Source: Mycoplasma sp. CAG:776 (GTDB taxonomy: Bacteria; Bacillota_I; Bacilli_A; RF39; UBA660). Taken from it: a DNA stretch of 17,157 nucleotides. The translations under genes and the position numbers were made by a program. Below the pieces are notes generated by a model. It saw only the letters and a program-made list of their open reading frames with translations, searched no databases and was not told the origin of the DNA. Shown here in pieces: positions 13,737 through 17,157 of the stretch (the first letter of the stretch is position 1; the number at the start of each line of letters is the position of its first letter). The DNA is taken from NCBI GenBank assembly GCA_000438195.1, contig FR903050.1:1-17157 (forward strand), given 5' to 3'.

Positions 13737-14279
13737 ATGAAAAAAATACTTTTAATGTTTGGATGTTTATTTTTAGTAGTAGGTTGTTCTTGTTCTAATG
13801 ATAAAGCAGCTGATGCTGTAGAAAAATACTTGAATGATTATAAGGGACTTAGTGATCATGTATTAGAAGATATTGATGAACTTGTAGAGTCTGAAAAATT
13901 GACTGATAAGGGAAAAGAAACTTATAAAGAGGTTTTGAAAAGACAATATCGTGATTTGATTTATACAATTGAAAATGAAGATTATGATGGAGATACTGCT
14001 CAAGTAACAGTTAAGTTAACAGTTTATGATCTTTATAAAGCTCAGAAGGAAGCTGGTGACTATTTAGAATCACATCAAGATGAATTTTTAACAGATGGAG
14101 AGTATGATAACGATTTATATATAGAGTATAAGTTAGAACAAATGAAAAATATGAATGATACTATTCAATATAATGTGGTATTTGATGTTGTGAAAACAGA
14201 GGGAAAATGGTATGTGGAACAACCTGATGAGAAAACATTAGAAAAAATACACGGAGTTTACAATTATGATGAGGATTAA
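13737..14279 (+). CDS. Predicted lipoprotein of unknown function
   Basis: The N-terminus is a clear lipoprotein signal: two Lys, a hydrophobic stretch, and lipobox L-V-V-G-C with the modified Cys at residue 17 (a second Cys at 19). Cleavage would leave about 164 residues anchored to the outer face of the membrane. The mature part is acidic and mixed helix/strand (D-T-A-Q-V-T-V-K-L-T-V-Y-D-L-Y-K, I-Q-Y-N-V-V-F-D-V-V-K-T-E-G-K-W-Y-V). This recalls NTF2-like or DUF4878/DUF5105-type lipoproteins; the exact family is not certain. The ATG at 13737 lies 9 nt after AAGGA, while the ATG at 13728 directly abuts it and is less likely. It is divergent from the EIIB-like gene and forms a single-gene unit. 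Confidence 0.85.
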   Translation: MKKILLMFGCLFLVVGCSCSNDKAADAVEKYLNDYKGLSDHVLEDIDELVESEKLTDKGKETYKEVLKRQYRDLIYTIENEDYDGDTAQVTVKLTVYDLYKAQKEAGDYLESHQDEFLTDGEYDNDLYIEYKLEQMKNMNDTIQYNVVFDVVKTEGKWYVEQPDEKTLEKIHGVYNYDED

Positions 14280-14290
14280 ATCCTCTTTTT
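14271..14290 (+). terminator. Terminator of the lipoprotein gene with the stop codon as its loop
   Basis: GAGGAT (14271-14276) pairs with ATCCTC (14280-14285); the 3-nt loop is exactly the stop codon TAA (14277-14279). Five T follow (14286-14290). Confidence 0.8.
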
Positions 14291-14291
14291 A

Positions 14292-14320
14292 TTTACATAT
14301 TTTTGCTTTTTTGCTATATT
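14292..14320 (+). promoter_or_regulatory. Promoter for the 292-residue unknown gene
   Basis: TTTACA (14292-14297), a 17-bp spacer, TATATT (14315-14320) with an extended -10 TG at 14312-14313. Confidence 0.7.
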
Positions 14321-14341
14321 AATTTAATGAGGTGGTGATTT

Positions 14342-15220
14342 ATGAAACTATATGATAAAAAGGCTTGGATAGAAGCAAAAAAATGGAAAAAAGGTTACTC
14401 TTCTTATATTTATCAGAGTATAGTTAAATTATTTTCTCTTTCTTCTTTTATAAAATTACCAGCAGAATATAAAGAGAAAATTTATAGAAAAATTAGTGAA
14501 TTTAGAGAAAATAAGCCTGATAATTTTTATGATTTAAAAATTTGTTTAAGACATTTTGAAGATTTTTTTACAGATGAGGAAATCGTTTGTAATGAACAGT
14601 TTTTGAATTATTTAGAAATATTACTTGATTATCCAGATTATCCTTTATATCCTCAGAAATTGATGAGACAATGGGGAAATAAAAGTGATCCTGAATTAGT
14701 GTTTTATATTAGATTAGAAGCTAAGTTTTATACTATGGATCATCAGTTTTTTATTGATCTTTATGAAGATATTATATTAAACAAAAAATTAAGGGAATCC
14801 GGTTATTTGAATGTTTTATTAAATGGCGTTATTAATACACCTTTGAATAAGAATTTTCTTGTTTTTAGTATTTATCATATATTAAATAGTTGCCCTTTTG
14901 ATATAGCAATATGTCTTATTCATAAAATATTTTTATGTCCATCTATTCTGTATATTAGAGTGATCAATGATTTATTAAAGGATAGAGATGTTTGGAATAG
15001 TGGACATTTATTTGAGATGATTGATATGATTTTAATTACACCAGAAAATCAATTAAATGAATTGCATTTTAAGATTAAGAATAAGCTTGAATATGTGGAA
15101 ATGAGTTTTGGCGAAGCGAGTAGATTATATCATGAACAAGCAATGAGATTGCTTGATGAAAGTATTGAAATGTGTTCTTCGACAAGAGTGAGAGTCCCTG
15201 TTTTTAAAAAAAGATTTTAG
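14342..15220 (+). CDS. Unknown alpha-helical cytoplasmic protein
   Basis: I do not recognise this 292-residue protein. It has no signal peptide and no convincing membrane helix. It is rich in Leu, Ile, Phe, Tyr and charged residues in helical patterns, which could form a repeat-type helical solenoid (for example the stretches around L-N-Y-L-E-I-L-L-D-Y-P and F-I-D-L-Y-E-D-I-I-L-N). A Lys/Trp-rich N-terminus and a basic C-terminus (R-V-R-V-P-V-F-K-K-R-F) might contact nucleic acid or membrane, but this is speculation. AGGTGG (14330-14335) lies 6 nt before the ATG. It has its own promoter and a weak terminator. Confidence 0.8.
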   Translation: MKLYDKKAWIEAKKWKKGYSSYIYQSIVKLFSLSSFIKLPAEYKEKIYRKISEFRENKPDNFYDLKICLRHFEDFFTDEEIVCNEQFLNYLEILLDYPDYPLYPQKLMRQWGNKSDPELVFYIRLEAKFYTMDHQFFIDLYEDIILNKKLRESGYLNVLLNGVINTPLNKNFLVFSIYHILNSCPFDIAICLIHKIFLCPSILYIRVINDLLKDRDVWNSGHLFEMIDMILITPENQLNELHFKIKNKLEYVEMSFGEASRLYHEQAMRLLDESIEMCSSTRVRVPVFKKRF

Positions 15221-15223
15221 TGT

Positions 15224-15255
15224 AAAGAATGATGATAAACATTGTTCTTTTTTTT
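15224..15255 (+). terminator. Weak terminator after the 292-residue unknown gene
   Basis: AAAGAA (15224-15229) pairs with TTCTTT (15245-15250) with partial pairing inside, followed by TTTTT (15251-15255). It overlaps the next gene's -35. Confidence 0.45.
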
Positions 15256-15276
15256 AAATTTTACTATAATTATAGT
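15242..15276 (+). promoter_or_regulatory. Promoter of the MBL lipoprotein operon, with a palindrome over the -10
   Basis: TTGTTC (15242-15247), a 17-bp spacer, TATAAT (15265-15270). The -10 sits inside a perfect 14-bp palindrome, ACTATAATTATAGT (15263-15276), which could be a repressor site or chance in AT-rich DNA. Confidence 0.6.
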
Positions 15277-15288
15277 AGGAGTTGTAGT

Positions 15289-16164
15289 ATGAAAAAGATA
15301 TTTTTAATTTTATTAGTGCTAATTGGGGTTAGTGGTTGTACACAGCTTGACCTAAATATTCCAAATTCAAATGCTTTAGAAAATGATAAAGATTTTGTGG
15401 TAAATGAAAATCAAGTTATTGCTCATTATATCGATGTAGGGCAAGGGGATGCTAGTTTTATTGAGTTACCTAATGGAGAAGTTATGCTTATTGATGCTGG
15501 TATTGCTAGTTCTAGTGAAAAGATTATAGATTATATCAAAAATTTAGGTTATAATCGTATTGATTATGTGGTTGCTACTCATCCTCATGCAGATCATATC
15601 GGGGGAATGGCCGAAGTTATTGAGGCTTTTGATGTTGGTGCCATTTATATGCCAAAAGCAGTAAGTACTAGCAAAACTTATGAAAATTTACTTGAAACAA
15701 TCAAAAATAAGGGACTTAGTGTTAAAACTGGTAAAGTGGGGGTAAGTGTATTGCAAGAAGAAGATTTAACAATTGAAATGTTAGCACCTAATCAAGATAA
15801 ATATTCTAGTTTAAATAATTATTCGATTGTTTTAAAAATTACTTATGGAAATACTAGTTTTTTGTATACAGGAGATGCGGAAGAATTAAGTGAAAAAGAA
15901 ATTATGGGAAATGTAGAAGCTGATGTTTTAAAAGTTGGGCATCATGGAAGTGATACTAGTAGTAGTGAGGAGTTTTTAAAGAGAGTAAATCCTAAATATG
16001 CTGTTATTAGTGTAGGTGAAGATAATAGTTATGATCATCCAGCAAGTAGTACAATAAAAAAGTTAGAAAAGTATACGGATCATATTTATCGAACTGATTT
16101 AAATGGAACTGTTGTAGTGACTAGTGATGGAGTAAATATTGCAGTAAAAACAGAAAGAGGTTAA
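15289..16164 (+). CDS. ComEC/Rec2-like metallo-beta-lactamase-fold lipoprotein
   Basis: The 291-residue protein begins with a lipoprotein signal (M-K-K-I-F-L-I-L-L-V-L-I-G-V-S-G-C, Cys17). The mature domain is a metallo-beta-lactamase fold like the C-terminal part of the competence protein ComEC: Y-I-D-V-G-Q-G-D-A at the N-terminus, I-D-A-G, the metal motif T-H98-P-H100-A-D102-H103-I-G-G, Y-T-G-D-A-E, L-K-V-G-H-H-G-S and D-H-P-A. It lacks the membrane channel of ComEC. It is probably a surface-anchored hydrolase; nuclease or phosphodiesterase activity is inferred from ComEC. The ATG at 15289 has AGGAG 7 nt upstream; the in-frame ATG at 15229 lies in the terminator/promoter region and would spoil the signal peptide. 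The DUF3006 gene follows 1 bp later. Confidence 0.92.
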   Translation: MKKIFLILLVLIGVSGCTQLDLNIPNSNALENDKDFVVNENQVIAHYIDVGQGDASFIELPNGEVMLIDAGIASSSEKIIDYIKNLGYNRIDYVVATHPHADHIGGMAEVIEAFDVGAIYMPKAVSTSKTYENLLETIKNKGLSVKTGKVGVSVLQEEDLTIEMLAPNQDKYSSLNNYSIVLKITYGNTSFLYTGDAEELSEKEIMGNVEADVLKVGHHGSDTSSSEEFLKRVNPKYAVISVGEDNSYDHPASSTIKKLEKYTDHIYRTDLNGTVVVTSDGVNIAVKTERG

Positions 16165-16165
16165 C

Positions 16166-16363
16166 ATGAAAGTTATTATTGATCGATTTGAAGGAGAATA
16201 TGCAGTTGTTGAATTAGAAGTTGGTAAGTTCGTTAATATGCCAAAAGAGTTAGTACCTGATGCTCATGAAGGGGATGTGATAAATATTTTTATTGATGAG
16301 AAAGAAACGAAAAGAAGAAAGGAACATATTTCAGAGTTAATGAATGATTTGTTTGAAGATTAG
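16166..16363 (+). CDS. DUF3006 family small protein
   Basis: The 65-residue protein fits DUF3006: I-I-D-R-F-E-G-E-Y-A-V-V-E-L-E at the start, then P-K-E-L-V-P-D-A-H-E-G-D-V-I, and a charged helical tail. The family is a small beta-barrel-like domain frequently encoded directly after ComEC-like metallo-beta-lactamase genes. Here the gap is 1 bp, with AGAGG 5 nt before the ATG, so the two are cotranscribed. The molecular role is not known; it lacks a signal peptide and should be cytoplasmic. Confidence 0.9.
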   Translation: MKVIIDRFEGEYAVVELEVGKFVNMPKELVPDAHEGDVINIFIDEKETKRRKEHISELMNDLFED

Positions 16364-16377
16364 TTTTGTGTTAAAAT
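16349..16377 (+). promoter_or_regulatory. Possible promoter for the last gene
   Basis: TTGTTT (16349-16354), a 17-bp spacer, TAAAAT (16372-16377), overlapping the end of the DUF3006 gene. The leader would be about 13 nt. Confidence 0.45.
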
Positions 16378-16396
16378 AGTAAATTGGGTGGGGGTT

Positions 16397-17068
16397 ATGG
16401 AAGAATACTTAAAATTAATTTTAAAAAAGGAAAAATATCTTAGAAGAATAAAAGAACAAATAAAAGCGTTAGAAAAAGATTTATTGATGATTCAAAAAGA
16501 ATTACAGAATGTATATGAACAGAATGGAAGAGAGTATATAAAATTGAATTCTTTAAGTAAAGAAGATGAGGAAGCTAATAGAACATCTTTTGTATTTTTA
16601 ATAATGATAGTATTATTTATAATTTCAATTTTGGCATATCCATTTATGGCTCATTTTGGTATATCTTCTGTTCTGTCTTTTTGCTATCTTTTAGGATTTA
16701 ATTTAATAAATGTTACTGTTTCTTTCGGAGTAGAGAAAATAATTCATAAGTATTATCAAACATTTCGTTTAAGACATTCTTTAGTGATTAAAAGACAATT
16801 CGATTTAGTAATGGAATCTAATCGTAAAAGAGAGGAAGTACAAAAAAAATACGAAAATGTTTTTGCAAAGAAAAATGATTTGATGAAGATTATTTGTGAA
16901 GAAGAAAAAAGCATTCAAGAAATAAAAAATCTTATTGTTAATACTTTTTTACAAATGTATGAAGTAAGAAATCAGGACTTATTAGCTGTGTTAGATAAAA
17001 TGATAGAAATAGATGTTGAAAGGCAAGGTGAAGCATCTAACTTAGATTATGAAAGTCGTTTGTTATAA
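16397..17068 (+). CDS. Unknown membrane protein: two TM helices between coiled coils
   Basis: The 223-residue protein has a charged coiled coil (about residues 5-55), two closely spaced TM helices (about 64-84 and 90-111), and a second long charged helix (about 115-200). Both coiled coils would lie on the same (probably cytoplasmic) side, forming a helical hairpin across the membrane. I cannot assign a family; such layouts occur in membrane scaffolds. The ATG at 16397 is chosen over the GTG at 16388 because the G-rich ribosome site (16386-16394) includes that GTG. The gene has its own possible promoter, but readthrough from the MBL/DUF3006 unit is also possible (33-bp gap, no terminator). Confidence 0.8.
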   Translation: MEEYLKLILKKEKYLRRIKEQIKALEKDLLMIQKELQNVYEQNGREYIKLNSLSKEDEEANRTSFVFLIMIVLFIISILAYPFMAHFGISSVLSFCYLLGFNLINVTVSFGVEKIIHKYYQTFRLRHSLVIKRQFDLVMESNRKREEVQKKYENVFAKKNDLMKIICEEEKSIQEIKNLIVNTFLQMYEVRNQDLLAVLDKMIEIDVERQGEASNLDYESRLL

Positions 17069-17079
17069 ACGATTTTTTT
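17053..17079 (+). terminator. Terminator of the last operon, containing the stop codon
   Basis: TCGTTT (17056-17061) pairs with AAACGA (17067-17072), extendable with a G-U and A-T pairs outward to 17053, then seven T (17073-17079). The stop codon TAA (17066-17068) spans the loop and right arm. Confidence 0.8.
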
Positions 17080-17114
17080 AATACCAAAATTTAACGTAAA
17101 TAGTAACAAAATAA

Positions 17115-17143
17115 TTGAAATTTAATCAAAAATATTGTATATT
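17115..17143 (+). promoter_or_regulatory. Possible promoter directed out of the window
   Basis: TTGAAA (17115-17120), a 17-bp spacer, TATATT (17138-17143), in the gene-free tail after the last terminator. The downstream gene is not visible. Confidence 0.4.
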
Positions 17144-17157
17144 TATTATAGTTATAA

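Noticed and set aside
1..17157. Mycoplasma genetic code (TGA as Trp)
   Set aside because: All genes read through full length with TGG for Trp, and TGA serves as stop at 4810-4812 and 11356-11358.
1..17157. CRISPR array, insertion sequence or prophage
   Set aside because: No regularly spaced repeats, transposase, integrase or phage structural genes were seen.

Overview
The window is AT-rich (roughly 30% G+C by eye), densely packed, and reads with the standard bacterial code: TGA is used as a stop (for example at 4810-4812 and 11356-11358). The core is a Firmicutes-type nusA/infB operon. Reduced operon content (no ylxQ, a one-domain RimP) and a surface protein of a kind common in uncultured gut Bacilli suggest a small-genome member of Bacilli near the Mollicutes/Erysipelotrichia (for example an RF39-like lineage). 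The taxonomic placement is inference.

Layout. (1) 1-734: the 3' part of a large surface or secreted protein whose last ~110 bp of coding sequence before the C-terminal tail is abruptly GC-rich and adenine-poor. This is the footprint expected of a diversity-generating retroelement (DGR) variable region. (2) 835-4039: a two-gene MacB/FtsX-type ABC exporter (ATPase plus 8-TM permease) behind a leader with repeated TAGTCAT boxes. (3) 4105-6724: a diverged glycerophosphodiester phosphodiesterase-like protein followed by a coiled-coil metallophosphoesterase. (4) 6731-12277: the translation operon rimP-nusA-ylxR-infB-rbfA-unknown-truB, with tRNA-Gln(CUG) 7 nt behind truB. It has a strong promoter and a leader hairpin. 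(5) 12383-13274: an apparently unannotated structured small RNA with its own promoter and terminator, convergent with a DUF3800 protein gene and sharing its terminator. (6) 13335-13652 (minus): a membrane-anchored PTS EIIB-like protein whose phospho-accepting Cys position is Asn. (7) 13737-17068: a lipoprotein, an unknown helical protein, a ComEC-like metallo-beta-lactamase lipoprotein with its DUF3006 partner, and an unknown coiled-coil membrane protein.

The genes of (4) work together in translation: IF2, 30S maturation by RimP and RbfA, transcription elongation and antitermination by NusA, and tRNA U55 pseudouridylation by TruB. The most unusual content is the DGR-like variable segment at the left edge and the sRNA/DUF3800 pair at 12.4-13.3 kb. 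A further trait is that at least five transcription units end with a terminator hairpin that contains the stop codon of the last gene. No reverse transcriptase, template repeat, CRISPR array, insertion sequence or integrase was seen. The only stretch above 300 bases without a protein gene (12195-12533) holds the tRNA, its terminator and the small RNA.
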